Shown: piece by piece, positions 1-10,243 of the stretch
Layout: every line of letters begins with the position of its first letter
Numbering within the stretch: the first letter of the stretch is position 1
Assembly (NCBI RefSeq): GCF_000002515.2
Contig: NC_006039.1
Location: forward strand, 186,001-250,000
Source of the DNA: Kluyveromyces lactis
Lineage: Eukaryota > Ascomycota > Saccharomycetes > Saccharomycetales > Saccharomycetaceae
Length of the DNA stretch: 64,000 nt
Reading direction: 5' to 3'
The notes under the pieces: generated by a model
What the model was told of the DNA's origin: nothing
The model's database searches: none
What the model saw: only the letters and a program-made list of their open reading frames with translations
Position numbers and translations under genes: made by a program

Positions 1-374
1 ATCCATAAGGAAGTGGTTGTAACAAGCTGGTAATGTTTCTGAAAGACAATTCTTTTAGAACAATATCTGTCCATAATTTGTATTGCCAAGAATAAAACGG
101 GTTCAGATAATCTGAGAATGCCATGAAGATCAATAAGGAAGTCTAACAAGTAAGGCCTCATGTACCAGTCTAGTTCAGGTTGATTATCTATCATTTTTGG
201 GTTAGGTAAATCGCACTCTTGGAGTTCTTGGAAATACGCTAGTAATTCCTTCTCATAGTCCTTTATTGCGGTAGCACAAGCGCTAGATTCCAATTGAGCC
301 AGCAATGGATGTGTAGATCTTGGTCTAGGCCTTGGAGGTCCACAACGACGGATGCCTGTGTCGTTTAAATACAT
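1..374 (-). CDS. G1-type cyclin, N-terminal part (Cln3/Cln1-2 family)
   Basis: This is the first 124 codons of a gene cut by the left edge. The start codon is at 374-372, and an in-frame TAG lies 24 bases upstream of it. After a basic, proline-rich head comes the beginning of a cyclin box: MRPYLLDFLIDLH, then LFLAIQIMDRYCSKR and a YQLV..TTSLW segment. This pattern is typical of fungal G1 cyclins (S. cerevisiae Cln1/2/3, Candida Ccn1/Hgc1) and differs from the MRAILVDWLVEVH of mitotic cyclins. G1 cyclins activate Cdk1 (Cdc28) at Start. The spacing of the LFL..I.D.Y.S and YQL..TALW blocks resembles Cln3, and an Mcm1/ECB-like site lies in the long upstream region, as for CLN3 in S. cerevisiae. 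The rest of the box is missing, so Cln3 versus Cln1/2 is open. Confidence 0.75.
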   Translation of the reverse strand, partial: MYLNDTGIRRCGPPRPRPRSTHPLLAQLESSACATAIKDYEKELLAYFQELQECDLPNPKMIDNQPELDWYMRPYLLDFLIDLHGILRLSEPVLFLAIQIMDRYCSKRIVFQKHYQLVTTTSLW

Positions 375-1648
375 TTGATATCTTTCGGCCCGTGATTTCT
401 ACCAATGCACTTTTGCCGATAATTACAAGGTCAGATATTATGTTCAAAAGAGCGAATAAGATATTTCGAATATCAACGTATGCTCAAAGCCAAAAAGAAT
501 GCTAAGTATATTAATTCAGAAAAGTCAACTAATCTCAGAATATATCAATGAATATCTTCTCTTTTTATGACTGATGCGTTTGAAATATTATTTCCTGAAC
601 GTGATGGTGTTTGACCAGCTTAGAGTTTTCCTTCAAATTGGTATGAATAATGTATAACAATATATGGAAGCAGTACCTGCTCCTTGATTTGGGAACCCTG
701 TAAAAGTAAGAGCAGCGGTTCTCTTGAGTTTAGCTCAATTTTGAAGTGAGTTGCTCGTGAAAGACCTGCGACAACTCTATTACTTTTTTCTTTCACTTTT
801 AAACCTCGAAGAACCCGGTCTGAAGATATGGAGAAAAGCCCGTGCAAGAAAATGTTATGTCGAAATATCGAGCGTAAAACGATAATAGGGTGGCTAGTGA
901 ACAAAGGCGGAAAAGAGAACAGTGAGAGTAATTTTGGTCCAGAAATTTAAAACAAAATATACTGCTGTGCGCTAAAAGCTATGCACACCTAAAGCCACTT
1001 CCCGCACCCCAATTTAATAGTCAATTGCAGGGTGTTTGCTTTGATTTCAGTTTGAGTTTCGGTGTAAACTCTTGTAGATATCTATTTGAATAAGATGCTT
1101 GATCAAGATAATGAAATATTAGTGTAGAAGGTTATATTAAATATTCAGGATGAAATAAAAAGAGCCCTTATTGTCGGGTATTATCAATTTAATTATTAAC
1201 CTTAGTAGAAAACAAGGAGAACAACTGTTAACTTTACTGCTGGTTGTTTGGCCGATAAAAAACGACACCACATCTAGCACTAATGGTGTGTCTTGGAAAT
1301 ATATGGTAGTGATCACTATTACTAGGTCCGGGTAGCTGTGTTGTTTTAAGCTAGACAATAACTAACTACCTGTGATTGTCCCGTTCAAGTGTAGGTCGCC
1401 TCTCCCTTCAGGAAAACCCCACAATCACATTATCAAAAAAACTTCAATGTTGCTAAGCATCTGATCCTATTGTCCCCTCGTAGTCGAGCGGAAAACTTCG
1501 GTTATGAATGGAATGTGTTCCACACACTTCGATCCTGTTTATCCATAGATGCTTTCACACCTTCTATGATAAAGCTCAATCGATGCTGTGGTTGACTTGT
1601 AGGAAACCCGTTGTCAATCGATACCGCAAACTTTAAAAATTTTTCAGT

Positions 1649-1664
1649 TTACCATATTTGGTAA
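1649..1664. promoter_or_regulatory. Mcm1 / early cell-cycle box (ECB)-like site
   Basis: TTACCATATTTGGTAA matches the Mcm1-type ECB core TTACCNAATTNGGTAA at all but one position. ECB elements drive M/G1 expression of CLN3, SWI4 and CDC6 in S. cerevisiae. The site is 1.27 kb upstream of the cyclin ATG and 1.4 kb upstream of TOF1, so its target is inferred. Confidence 0.5.
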
Positions 1665-2837
1665 TACATAGTAATGTTTTACCACACATAGTATAACCAT
1701 ATCGCAGTCATCATAGTGGTCTGAAGGAACAAAGCAAACACCAATCACACAATTCTTCCTCAGATAGCATTATAATCCTGAAATTTTCCTTGTAACAAAA
1801 CCATCTAGCATTGGTCCTGTTTTGAACGTTCCATTTTTTTTCTTTCTTCACATTCTTAATCGACTGTTCTTTGTCATACTCTTGTCTACTTGCTGCCGTA
1901 AATCATTTTAAATAACTTGTGCGCAGTGCAACATAAATCTTACGTTTATCAAAGGCAGCAAAGGCATGGCATAGGTTCTATTCTACTTCCGTAGTTAATA
2001 ATTGAGAGCATATTTCAAATATATTTTTTGCCTCAGAAATTGGAACAATGTATCTCCCCGCAATGATCCTATACCACGACACAAGATCACATACCCGGTA
2101 TGTATAATCCCCCAGCACTCAGTAGACATATTCACCTCCCTCATTCATGTTCTCTACATTTGAAAGTTAAAACCTCAAAATCAAATTTCAGATCGATGAG
2201 TTAAAAAAATGGAAAAACCACAGATTAATGCTTATTGATCTTCATTGACAAATGAGACATCGCAAACCGGACCAACCATCTTTAACACACTATTGCAGTG
2301 TTTTTGTCTTTTTTGAGGAATTTCAAAAGCTTTTCCACTTATGTCTGCTCTTCATTAACGGAGAATGTCGTCACATAAGCCGAGTGCAATCAGAACCCTT
2401 ATTTTTTGCTTTTTGTACGCTTTATTTACGACCGTTCCTAATACGGTCATGAAGATCGAAAAAAAAATATGCAAGATTATTTCTAGATTGACACAAAGGA
2501 GAACAAAGTAGCCATAGGAGCAGGTATAATACAATTTGATCAAATATTTTAATATATGGCTTGTGTTTGGTATCAATCTACTTGAAATTATATGGTGACT
2601 GCTACTATTCCTTTAGTTTGGTATGAAAGCTCAGCTTGAAAGCAAGAACAGTGAGTTACTTTCCCGCATGATATTTGGACTTTCGTCTCTGTTTCGTCGT
2701 TGGGAGAACAGTAATCTAACTAAAATGTTACGGAACTAATATTTAAAATTGAAACTTATCAATTGCTGATAGTGAGGCAATAAAACAGTGCTTGTACCGT
2801 GTATTGATAGGGGGGGCGAAGAATTACAATTTTCAAA

Positions 2838-2847
2838 ATCACGTGAT
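2838..2847. promoter_or_regulatory. Cbf1-type E-box upstream of TOF1
   Basis: ATCACGTGAT is a perfect palindrome and the strongest form of the Cbf1 (CDEI) site. It lies 236 bp before the TOF1 ATG. It is read as a promoter site because no centromere CDEII/CDEIII follows. Confidence 0.5.
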
Positions 2848-2925
2848 CTGGTTTTGTCTTACTTTTCATAGGAATCAATTCCAATCGAATGAGATTTTGA
2901 TCATAAAACAGCTTTCAACAGTTTT

Positions 2926-2931
2926 ACGCGT
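2926..2931. promoter_or_regulatory. MluI cell-cycle box (MCB) upstream of TOF1
   Basis: ACGCGT lies 152 bp before the TOF1 ATG. This is the binding site of MBF (Mbp1-Swi6), which drives G1/S transcription of replication genes. TOF1 is a replication-fork gene, so the site fits, but a six-base match alone is weak. Confidence 0.5.
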
Positions 2932-3082
2932 TTGAACAAAAGGATGAATATTCGAAGGGCTACCTTAATCAAGAGGGCAAATTCTTTCCAATTTGACCAA
3001 TTTGACAACGAACATAACTAGTATTAGTTGAGAAAACTATTAGAAAACTTCTTTGGGTTCGTAGCTTTGACAGAAGGTAACT

Positions 3083-6000
3083 ATGTCAGAACCCGATGAC
3101 GTTGATACTGTGAAGGAGAGACTGGCAGAAGATAGGCAAAACATACATATTCAGAATGAATACCAGGATATTTCATACACAATCATTAAGGCAAGAATTG
3201 GTATGTTAGCCACGGCAATTGGAGGACCAGATCACTCTGTGGACTCCGTTAATCCACCTTATAAGGTAGGTGATGATTGCTTGGCTTGTATTAAGGATTT
3301 GATTCGTTGGTTCAAGTTAGTTGATGATAACCAGAAGAGATGGGATGTAGAAATGGCCACAGCTGAATTCAAGATCCTGCAGAATGATCTAATACCTATT
3401 CTATTGGATTGGGAGGCAAAAAATAGTGCTGCTACTAGGAAAAGTAAAAAAACAGGTGAAGATATCTCGATTTTCTTCCCGAATAAATCATATCATGATA
3501 GAATCGCTCTAGGAGCGTTGCAACTTATGGTGTTGATGACATGGCCCTTAATCATAACAGATCAGTCATCGTATAACCAAGTGAATTATTACTTTGAGCT
3601 GAAAAAGCATCAATTGCTGTATAAGCATGCAATTTTGACAACAGAAAACGGAAAGGTTCTCAAGGCAGCAATTAGATTAGCCCTGAACGTCATGAGTGTG
3701 GATGTAGATCATAGGACTGCTAGGGATGACTCTCTGATACGAATGGTTCTTAATTTTCTAAAAAATGTGGTGGCAATAGAACCAGGTGAAGTTACAATAT
3801 CCAGTGTCAAAAGATTGAAGAGACCTTTGACTATGGCTGAAATGTTACCAACGAATATTACCGTTGATGATATTTCCATAAATAGTGTCATAACCGCATT
3901 TGATAAAAATAAAGTTTTTGGCTTTCTTCTAACAGTGGCTAGTTCTTTGTCAGACGCTGTTGACCCAAATTTCGTTAGTTGGCCGTTGTTAGAGGTCATG
4001 TTCTTCTTAACAAAAGATATTAACCCCATCCGATTGTTCAAAAACCAGAGAAAATCTTATAAATTGGGTACGGATCACGAGATTACAGACTCCAACATGA
4101 CAACGTCAGGTAAACACCTTTCAGAATTACTTGCAAAGGAACATGAAAAGAAGCTTAATGTAATAAAGAATACTTCTTCTCGTCATTCTAGATTTGGCGG
4201 TTTATTGTCTATACAGACACCTCAAAATACGCGATTGACAATTGCTAGTAATTCTGTCAACATGCGTGATGATGCGGCATTACAAGAGTTAGACTCAAGA
4301 AAAAAATGGAATAAAACCATCACTATGAGACTCGATGTTATTGAAGGACTCAGTAGCAGCTTTTTTAGTACTGAAGGTAATTCTATTTACATGTCTTCTG
4401 ACAACATTACTAGCATAAAAGAGTTTTTGGCAGATTTTGTTGATTCCAGTTTCAATTTGTTATTGCAAAATGCCACAGATAGTTTTACGAGTGAAATTCA
4501 AGATCAATTACCATTGCATAAGATTGAATACATGTTATTCATTTCGTGGTTTGTGAAATTCCAGAGATCACGGTGCATTTATGAAATTGATGCTACACCG
4601 GATTATGTCTCAGGCGCATTGTTAGATGAGTGTTACATTCTCTTTACAAAATATTTGAGAGAGAGTTATGAACAAAAGAATTGGCCAGTGGTCCATGCGG
4701 GTATGCTATTGTTCACGGAATACTTGGAGTTTTTATTATCTCTCGACCAATCATGGGAGGCAGATGTTCAAGCTGTGATAAGTAAGATTTTGAGCGAAAA
4801 TATGTTGCAGCTATTGGCATCTCTCCCAAAATCTGCAACCAGTCATTCTTCACAATATGTTAAAGCTTGCATTAATTTAACACATGTGGTTTTGAAAACA
4901 ATTGATAAATTTGATGAGAACAGCTCGTTGACTGTGGAGTCAAAAAGGAAGCGTAAGGTGAACCTTAATCACACAGCAATTGAAAAGTATGCAAAAGATA
5001 ATGATTTAGACTATGAATCAGCCTTTGATATATTAGAAGAACAATTTAAACAAGTGACCATAAACTTTGATAAGGTTTTTCGCGGATATCTGACAGAACC
5101 AACGATATCAACTTACATCAGATATCTACAGTCTTACAAAGAACTGGAGGACAAAGACCTCATAAGGGTTCTAAAATTCTTTCAGAGAGTGTTTGTCAAA
5201 GCGAAGGAAGAATTATTTCTATTTCGAATTGACTTCATGATATTATGTCGAGAAATTCTAAGTCAACAAGGTCTGCCTACAACTTCTGAGCTAAGAACTC
5301 ATTTCACAAAATTCAATGAGTACTACCTTAAGCAGCTCAAAAATAAACTGAAGAAAATGCCTTCTTTGTACATCAATATATTGTTCCCAATGCTCCATGA
5401 CTCCCAAATATCATACTATATGAGACATGGAAAGATGAAGTTGACTGAAGGTACTCCTGACATAGTATTGCCCAGCACATTTATCAATATTCCAGATGAA
5501 GGCTCTCTTCCTAAAAAAGTTTTGTTAGATATGCAAGTTGGAATCTTGGTTTCTAGTCTTATCGATGATGGATATGAAGATTTGATTGAAGCTTTGTTGC
5601 TTAATTTACAGTCAAGTTTCGATGGATTGAAGGGTAAGGTAGCAGAAGGCATCAATTCACTAGAAGAGGAAAGAGTAAAAAAAGTTGCATTCAATGCTAC
5701 TAATTCTGAGATAAAGAGGGCCTTATACCAACAGCCCGAATTCAGAAGGCTTTTAATCCTTGCTGGTTTTGCAATTCCGGAAGCTAATCAACCTGCTTGC
5801 TATTTCATTAATAATAAAACTCCTACTGAGGTCCAGTTGGTAATTGAAACTATACAAAAGCACAGGTCTCTTCCATTTGAATCTGAAATTGGAAAACCAG
5901 CTAGTTATTATTTATCGTCACATTATCAAGAGTATGAAGACCCTGAAGAATACGGATCAGATTTAAACAATGGAAGTTACTTCGAAGATTTAGAAATCAT

Positions 6001-6571
6001 GGATAAGCGAACAGAGGGACGCGAGCTTTCAAAAGGAAAAGCGCAATCCAAACTTGTTCAGAGATCCAAAGGGAAAAGAAAGGCAATTGCTCATCATCCG
6101 GAAGAAAATGAATCAGATTTTGAAGCAAATGCAAGCAGCTCCACCAAGCTTCCAGTCGTTAGTAAGGAGTATATAATGGACTCTGACGATGAGGATCCCG
6201 ACTTCGGCGCAATATTCTTCGAAAATGAAACATATCTGAGACAGCTCCTGGACAAACATAATGGATCGCTGACTGAAACGCAGTTCTCCCTTTTTGCTCA
6301 GTTTTGTGAAGAAAGGGTTAAAAATAATGGACAATTGAGAAATGATTACTCTGCTCTTTTTAATGAAACACCGAAATCACCAATCTTCTCCGACGTAGAT
6401 GCCGAAACTATCATCATTGGAAGTGCCTCGCTTCCATCTTTGGCAAACGAGCCCATAGAGACCCAAGTTGTGAGCTCTGAAGAATACTCATCACATCCAC
6501 TTGAGGAAGAAGTAACTTCGGAACAACGAAAGCGTAAAAAGCCACGCATAGAATCAGATACAGAATATTAG
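3083..6571 (+). CDS. TOF1: Tof1, replication fork protection complex (Timeless family)
   Basis: Tof1 acts with Csm3 and Mrc1 at the replisome. It keeps stalled forks paired with the Cds helicase, supports the S-phase checkpoint and recruits topoisomerase I. The 1162-residue product is a little shorter than S. cerevisiae Tof1 (1238). The family signature is near the N terminus: KARIGMLATAIGGPD, then GDDCLACIKDLIRWFKLVDD and a DLIPILLDWE segment. The Timeless domain fills about residues 25-300, followed by helical repeats. From about residue 960 the chain is acidic and basic-patched, with a SDDEDPDFGAIFFEN segment and a KRKKPR cluster near the end that could be a nuclear signal. The ATG at 3083 is preceded by AT-rich leader and MCB and Cbf1 sites. 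The gene is convergent with the AVT2-like gene, leaving 35 bp between stops. Confidence 0.96.
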   Translation: MSEPDDVDTVKERLAEDRQNIHIQNEYQDISYTIIKARIGMLATAIGGPDHSVDSVNPPYKVGDDCLACIKDLIRWFKLVDDNQKRWDVEMATAEFKILQNDLIPILLDWEAKNSAATRKSKKTGEDISIFFPNKSYHDRIALGALQLMVLMTWPLIITDQSSYNQVNYYFELKKHQLLYKHAILTTENGKVLKAAIRLALNVMSVDVDHRTARDDSLIRMVLNFLKNVVAIEPGEVTISSVKRLKRPLTMAEMLPTNITVDDISINSVITAFDKNKVFGFLLTVASSLSDAVDPNFVSWPLLEVMFFLTKDINPIRLFKNQRKSYKLGTDHEITDSNMTTSGKHLSELLAKEHEKKLNVIKNTSSRHSRFGGLLSIQTPQNTRLTIASNSVNMRDDAALQELDSRKKWNKTITMRLDVIEGLSSSFFSTEGNSIYMSSDNITSIKEFLADFVDSSFNLLLQNATDSFTSEIQDQLPLHKIEYMLFISWFVKFQRSRCIYEIDATPDYVSGALLDECYILFTKYLRESYEQKNWPVVHAGMLLFTEYLEFLLSLDQSWEADVQAVISKILSENMLQLLASLPKSATSHSSQYVKACINLTHVVLKTIDKFDENSSLTVESKRKRKVNLNHTAIEKYAKDNDLDYESAFDILEEQFKQVTINFDKVFRGYLTEPTISTYIRYLQSYKELEDKDLIRVLKFFQRVFVKAKEELFLFRIDFMILCREILSQQGLPTTSELRTHFTKFNEYYLKQLKNKLKKMPSLYINILFPMLHDSQISYYMRHGKMKLTEGTPDIVLPSTFINIPDEGSLPKKVLLDMQVGILVSSLIDDGYEDLIEALLLNLQSSFDGLKGKVAEGINSLEEERVKKVAFNATNSEIKRALYQQPEFRRLLILAGFAIPEANQPACYFINNKTPTEVQLVIETIQKHRSLPFESEIGKPASYYLSSHYQEYEDPEEYGSDLNNGSYFEDLEIMDKRTEGRELSKGKAQSKLVQRSKGKRKAIAHHPEENESDFEANASSSTKLPVVSKEYIMDSDDEDPDFGAIFFENETYLRQLLDKHNGSLTETQFSLFAQFCEERVKNNGQLRNDYSALFNETPKSPIFSDVDAETIIIGSASLPSLANEPIETQVVSSEEYSSHPLEEEVTSEQRKRKKPRIESDTEY

Positions 6572-6606
6572 CTAACACAGCTGCTACATACATAGTGCTA
6601 TAGATT

Positions 6607-8004
6607 TTACGCAAACGCTTCTAATATAGTTTGAGCGGTGCTCACGAACATGAGTATAACACCAAATACAATACAACCGCAATAAGGTAACTTTTCTTTC
6701 AAGGATTTTTTTTTTCCTGTTATAACCAAATTAGTGAGTGGAGGAAGTATATATGCCATGAGAGAAGCGCTTGTTGCTCCAATGATTTCTAGAAGTGCAC
6801 CAAGATTAGAAGTTGATAAAGCGATACACATTATAATCAAAACTAAACCAGACGTTATGAGGGCATGCATTTTTGTCGTTAACTTTACTGGTTCAGGGTC
6901 GTCTTTGTTGTAATATATTATGTCCCTTATCACATCTCTCAAAACGAAGATTTCCAAAGGAAACGTAGTAAGCATGTTAAATCCCAAAAGAAGTCTGGCA
7001 AAATTAATCACATTATCATCAGAAGGGAAATTATTAAGAATATTACCCACTGTTTTGTCTTTAAAGTTAAGGAACCCAGAGTAAGCAGTTGTTAAGCAAA
7101 CGATGCAAGAAAGAATTAAACTGACATGTGTCAACTGATTAAATCTTTTTAAAGAGGGATTTCTCAACGAGAAAAATATAAAACTCGTGTTGTGATGGCA
7201 TACTAACGCAAATGAAATCACAGAAATGCCTTGAAATATCCTTGGTGTAATAAACAACTGATGTAAATGGAAAGTTCCTTTATATTCGCCGCTTACTAGT
7301 GGAGCTTTAACAACTATGATAATAACAATTGCAATAAGTCCTAAAAGTGCAAGCATTGATGTCTTTGAAAGCTTGGAGATATCCCTGTTAAGAGATAGCG
7401 GAAACGATATGAACAAAGTCACCAATGTGATAATGACATTCCGATGAAAAAGATCTGTATGAGAAGGGAAAAAGGCGCTCAAAACATGAGGTATTGAATC
7501 TCCAATGATAATGCAAAACCCAACGCAACCACCAAATGCAAATAGGCCGTTGGATACTAAAATCAAAAGTCCTCCCCATTGACCCATTGCTGTTTCTACA
7601 GATGCTTGATAAGTACTCTTACCGGTTAATTTCAAATTGATCACAATCAGACGAATGGTCCAATCAACCAGTATGGACATTAATATGGTCGCAAATAATC
7701 CGCCGATGATTCCGCAATTTTTCATCGCAAAAGGTTGCCCTATCACTCCTGATCCTAAAATACTATTCGCCATGTTCATGAAAGCCATGTACCTGTTAGA
7801 TTTTGCCTCATTAGATAAATAGATGTCATCTGTTAATGGGTCTTCTTCATTAACATTAAAAATGTTTTGGTCAACTGCGCTGTCAGCTGTCTTCGCGGTG
7901 TCATCAAATGACGTTAACTCCAGTTCAAACGGATTTGGTTCATTCTTCGATTGTTTATCAGACAGAGCTAGTTTTGCATACTTTTTATCAGCGGCTATCT
8001 GCAT
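6607..8004 (-). CDS. AVT2: vacuolar amino acid transporter, AVT family (Avt2-like)
   Basis: This is a multi-pass transporter of the amino acid/auxin permease (AAAP) superfamily. The family opening motif, NMANSILGSGVIGQPFAMK, sits at about residues 76-94 after a soluble, acidic N-terminal tail. About eleven hydrophobic segments follow, with VDWTIRLIVINLKLTGKSTY and an IIGDSIPHVL segment like those of the Avt2/SLC38-like branch. At 465 residues it has the length of Avt2 (480). Yeast AVT proteins move amino acids across the vacuolar membrane; the substrate of Avt2 is not well defined. In S. cerevisiae TOF1 and SEC2 are direct neighbours and AVT2 is elsewhere (chromosome V), so this gene was lost here, or gained, in one lineage. 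Family assignment is firm, the Avt2 branch less so. Confidence 0.8.
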   Translation of the reverse strand: MQIAADKKYAKLALSDKQSKNEPNPFELELTSFDDTAKTADSAVDQNIFNVNEEDPLTDDIYLSNEAKSNRYMAFMNMANSILGSGVIGQPFAMKNCGIIGGLFATILMSILVDWTIRLIVINLKLTGKSTYQASVETAMGQWGGLLILVSNGLFAFGGCVGFCIIIGDSIPHVLSAFFPSHTDLFHRNVIITLVTLFISFPLSLNRDISKLSKTSMLALLGLIAIVIIIVVKAPLVSGEYKGTFHLHQLFITPRIFQGISVISFALVCHHNTSFIFFSLRNPSLKRFNQLTHVSLILSCIVCLTTAYSGFLNFKDKTVGNILNNFPSDDNVINFARLLLGFNMLTTFPLEIFVLRDVIRDIIYYNKDDPEPVKLTTKMHALITSGLVLIIMCIALSTSNLGALLEIIGATSASLMAYILPPLTNLVITGKKKSLKEKLPYCGCIVFGVILMFVSTAQTILEAFA

Positions 8005-8181
8005 CTGTATTAATTATAATTCACAAAGTAGGCCATAAGCGGTTCAACTATCGTGCGCTCCGTTTGCTACTACAACCTTCTTACAGCCATATTGTTTTAT
8101 CTAAGGCAAGAAGAAATACTTGCAATATATAAATTTGGTGCTTAGTCTTTTGGGTATGATAAGGATGACGAAATTTGACAA

Positions 8182-8189
8182 ATCACGTG
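8182..8189. promoter_or_regulatory. Cbf1-type E-box between SEC2 and AVT2
   Basis: ATCACGTG lies 178 bp upstream of the AVT2-like ATG and 78 bp past the SEC2 stop. The RTCACGTG form is the preferred Cbf1 site. The two genes are in tandem on the minus strand, so it probably belongs to the AVT2-like promoter. Confidence 0.45.
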
Positions 8190-8266
8190 CATTGAAATGA
8201 AACTCTCTACATCAGGTATTTATTGTTACAAAGTATGCAAGGTAGGAGGAAAGATTGTGCATGACA

Positions 8267-10243
8267 CTAGTTGACGACATCCTTTGCATCGTTAAAACTA
8301 TCCTCTTCATCAGAATTATCCAAATTTTCAGGCTTTTCAGATTCGGGTTCAAGATCAGCGGACAGATCTTGATAAGTTTCCAATAAATCACTTGGCTCTT
8401 CAGATGATGCATGGGTATCATGAGCTGATTCGGCACTTTCTTTGTTATCATTTAATACTGTGGATGATTGTGAGGGCTGTCTTGAATGCTGTGGTTCAAT
8501 TTTTTTGCTTTTTTTCTCTTCATTCTTTCCTTGTAAATCCGTGGCAGTCTTCTCATTAGTTTTCTCATTATGATCGCCAATATCATCCGATGATTGATCT
8601 GTGTGACGTATACCATTGACTGTTTCATCCACACTGATAGAGTTTGCGGTATCCGCTTCAAAATCGAAAGTTTCATCCTCCTCATGTGTTATAGGGACAG
8701 GGATATTGTTTGAGGCAATGCCTAGACCTTGTTCTTCTTCAAAACTTTTAGCTTTGGAAATATCTGTTGATGGGGCAATATCTGTAGCTACCGATTCGTC
8801 GAGAGACCATACGCCAATATGCGACCATTGTAAAGATGCTCGTAGTTGTGAAAGACGGGCCCATGACCTCTGGATATTGGTTGTTGGTAGTCCGTTTTTG
8901 TCGGCAAATTGTGGACCATTTTCTATGATAGGAGTTGAAGATTGCGATTGCTTTAATCCTTGGAAAATACTTAATCTTTTGGATTTCATTTTCGGCCTTG
9001 ATGCTTTAGTTACCTCGGAGTAAGCATTGACCTTGCCTTGATGTATTGATGCCAAAGCTACTTTTTCTAGATGCCAAGCACCAGATCTCAATGATCTCAA
9101 AAATGCGAAAATTTCACAAACTTGTCTTAATTTCAACAAGCAGTAATGGCACACGGGAAATTGATTTGTTAACTCATTTTTACCATTTTCGAGCTTTTGA
9201 TATGTTTTGAAGATATAAAGTCTTCCATGTTCAAGGATGTCGTTTCTATTTTCACCACAGAAAGCACATGGTTCTACCATAGCAACAGGCGGAGAATTCA
9301 CCGGACGGCTAAACAAATGAGAATCTTTGTTTTCGACCTCTGGAGAGTCGGGAATACTTGGAGAACTATATCCTGTACGATATGTTTCATTTATTCCACT
9401 AATCGGCTCGATTGATACCAGTCCTTCCATCATTAAATTCATTAAATTTCTTTTTACAAGCCATCCTACTCCGGAGGCATTATCAAGTCGCAAGACGGGA
9501 CTTATTTCATAGTTTATTAATCTCCTTAATAGTTTCGATTCCGAAGTGGTTTGTTGAAGGTTTTCGCATTGTGGTAGCACAGCAAGAAATTTCAAATATT
9601 CTGTGTATAGAGGAACGTCATACCTTAACGAATGCAGAAGAGGGGAAAATAACACGCCTTGAAACGACAATGAATTATCATTTACTGAGGTTAGGTTGGT
9701 GGTTGATCTATCAATTGATGTGGTAGAGGACGTCGCAGAATCTGAAAGTGAAACGTTCTTCGAAGAATTGAAATCATTTTCGAACTTGTAGAGTACGTTT
9801 TTGAGATTCTTTAACTGCATTGACAATGTATCAAGTAATAAATCCTTTTCTTTCAACTGCTCTTTGAGCTTCGAGTTTAATATTTCTACAGCATTTTGTT
9901 CTTTCCTTGCATCTGCTACCATGTTATTAGCCTCATCGAATAAAGAAGCGGTTAAGTCTTCAATTTCTTGGTTCAATGTAGCCACTTTCTTTTCGGCATC
10001 AGCACAAATTTCTTCCTGTTTCTTGAATTTTGTCTTATCGGTTTCGTATTGTAATTTCAAAGATTGTAGTTCCTGCTTCAATTCATTATATGAGTTCGCA
10101 ATATTCTGCTGAGTGGAAATGGTTTTCTTAGCCACTAGTAACTGTTCTTCTAATTGGGATTGTTTATCAATGCTTTCGATTAATTGCGTAGATAAAGATG
10201 TCACTTGCAAAGATATGCGCTTTGACTCTTCTTGATCCGCCAT
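8267..10243 (-). CDS. SEC2: Sec2, guanine nucleotide exchange factor for Sec4
   Basis: Sec2 activates the Rab GTPase Sec4 on secretory vesicles and so drives polarised exocytosis. The N-terminal third (about residues 10-150) is a long coiled coil rich in Gln, Glu and Lys heptads, which is the exchange domain in this family. A CAFCGENRNDI / PVCHYCLLKLRQVCEIFAFL region at about residues 324-380 has paired CxxC motifs, suggesting metal binding, and belongs to the conserved Sec2 middle. The C-terminal 150 residues are low-complexity, acidic and serine-rich, as expected for the regulatory tail. The product has 658 residues against 759 in S. cerevisiae; the difference is in the tail. Position next to BNI1 copies the S. 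cerevisiae order. Confidence 0.93.
   Translation of the reverse strand: MADQEESKRISLQVTSLSTQLIESIDKQSQLEEQLLVAKKTISTQQNIANSYNELKQELQSLKLQYETDKTKFKKQEEICADAEKKVATLNQEIEDLTASLFDEANNMVADARKEQNAVEILNSKLKEQLKEKDLLLDTLSMQLKNLKNVLYKFENDFNSSKNVSLSDSATSSTTSIDRSTTNLTSVNDNSLSFQGVLFSPLLHSLRYDVPLYTEYLKFLAVLPQCENLQQTTSESKLLRRLINYEISPVLRLDNASGVGWLVKRNLMNLMMEGLVSIEPISGINETYRTGYSSPSIPDSPEVENKDSHLFSRPVNSPPVAMVEPCAFCGENRNDILEHGRLYIFKTYQKLENGKNELTNQFPVCHYCLLKLRQVCEIFAFLRSLRSGAWHLEKVALASIHQGKVNAYSEVTKASRPKMKSKRLSIFQGLKQSQSSTPIIENGPQFADKNGLPTTNIQRSWARLSQLRASLQWSHIGVWSLDESVATDIAPSTDISKAKSFEEEQGLGIASNNIPVPITHEEDETFDFEADTANSISVDETVNGIRHTDQSSDDIGDHNEKTNEKTATDLQGKNEEKKSKKIEPQHSRQPSQSSTVLNDNKESAESAHDTHASSEEPSDLLETYQDLSADLEPESEKPENLDNSDEEDSFNDAKDVVN

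Larger units (their letters stand above)
375..3082. other. long intergenic region, cyclin / TOF1 divergent promoters
   Basis: This 2.7 kb stretch has no convincing gene. Its short open frames lack homology that I recognise, and the longest (620-904, minus) begins at TTG and contains no ATG. The length suits a divergent promoter with a heavily regulated cyclin on the left. Sites that can be read are an Mcm1/ECB-like palindrome (1649-1664), a Cbf1-type CACGTG (2838-2847) and an MCB (2926-2931). Tracts of A and T are common. I see no tRNA or snoRNA. Confidence 0.6.

Noticed and set aside
620-904. 94-codon minus-strand frame upstream of the cyclin
   Set aside because: No ATG and no recognisable family; probably chance.
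1474-1545. tRNA-like segment: perfect A-box at 1481-1491 and a B-box-like TTCGATCC at 1528-1535
   Set aside because: The D stem, T stem and acceptor stem do not pair, so it is not a functional tRNA.
2838-3060. CDEI-like ATCACGTGAT as a centromere
   Set aside because: No long, almost pure A+T CDEII and no CDEIII with TTCCGAA follow; it is better read as a Cbf1 promoter site.
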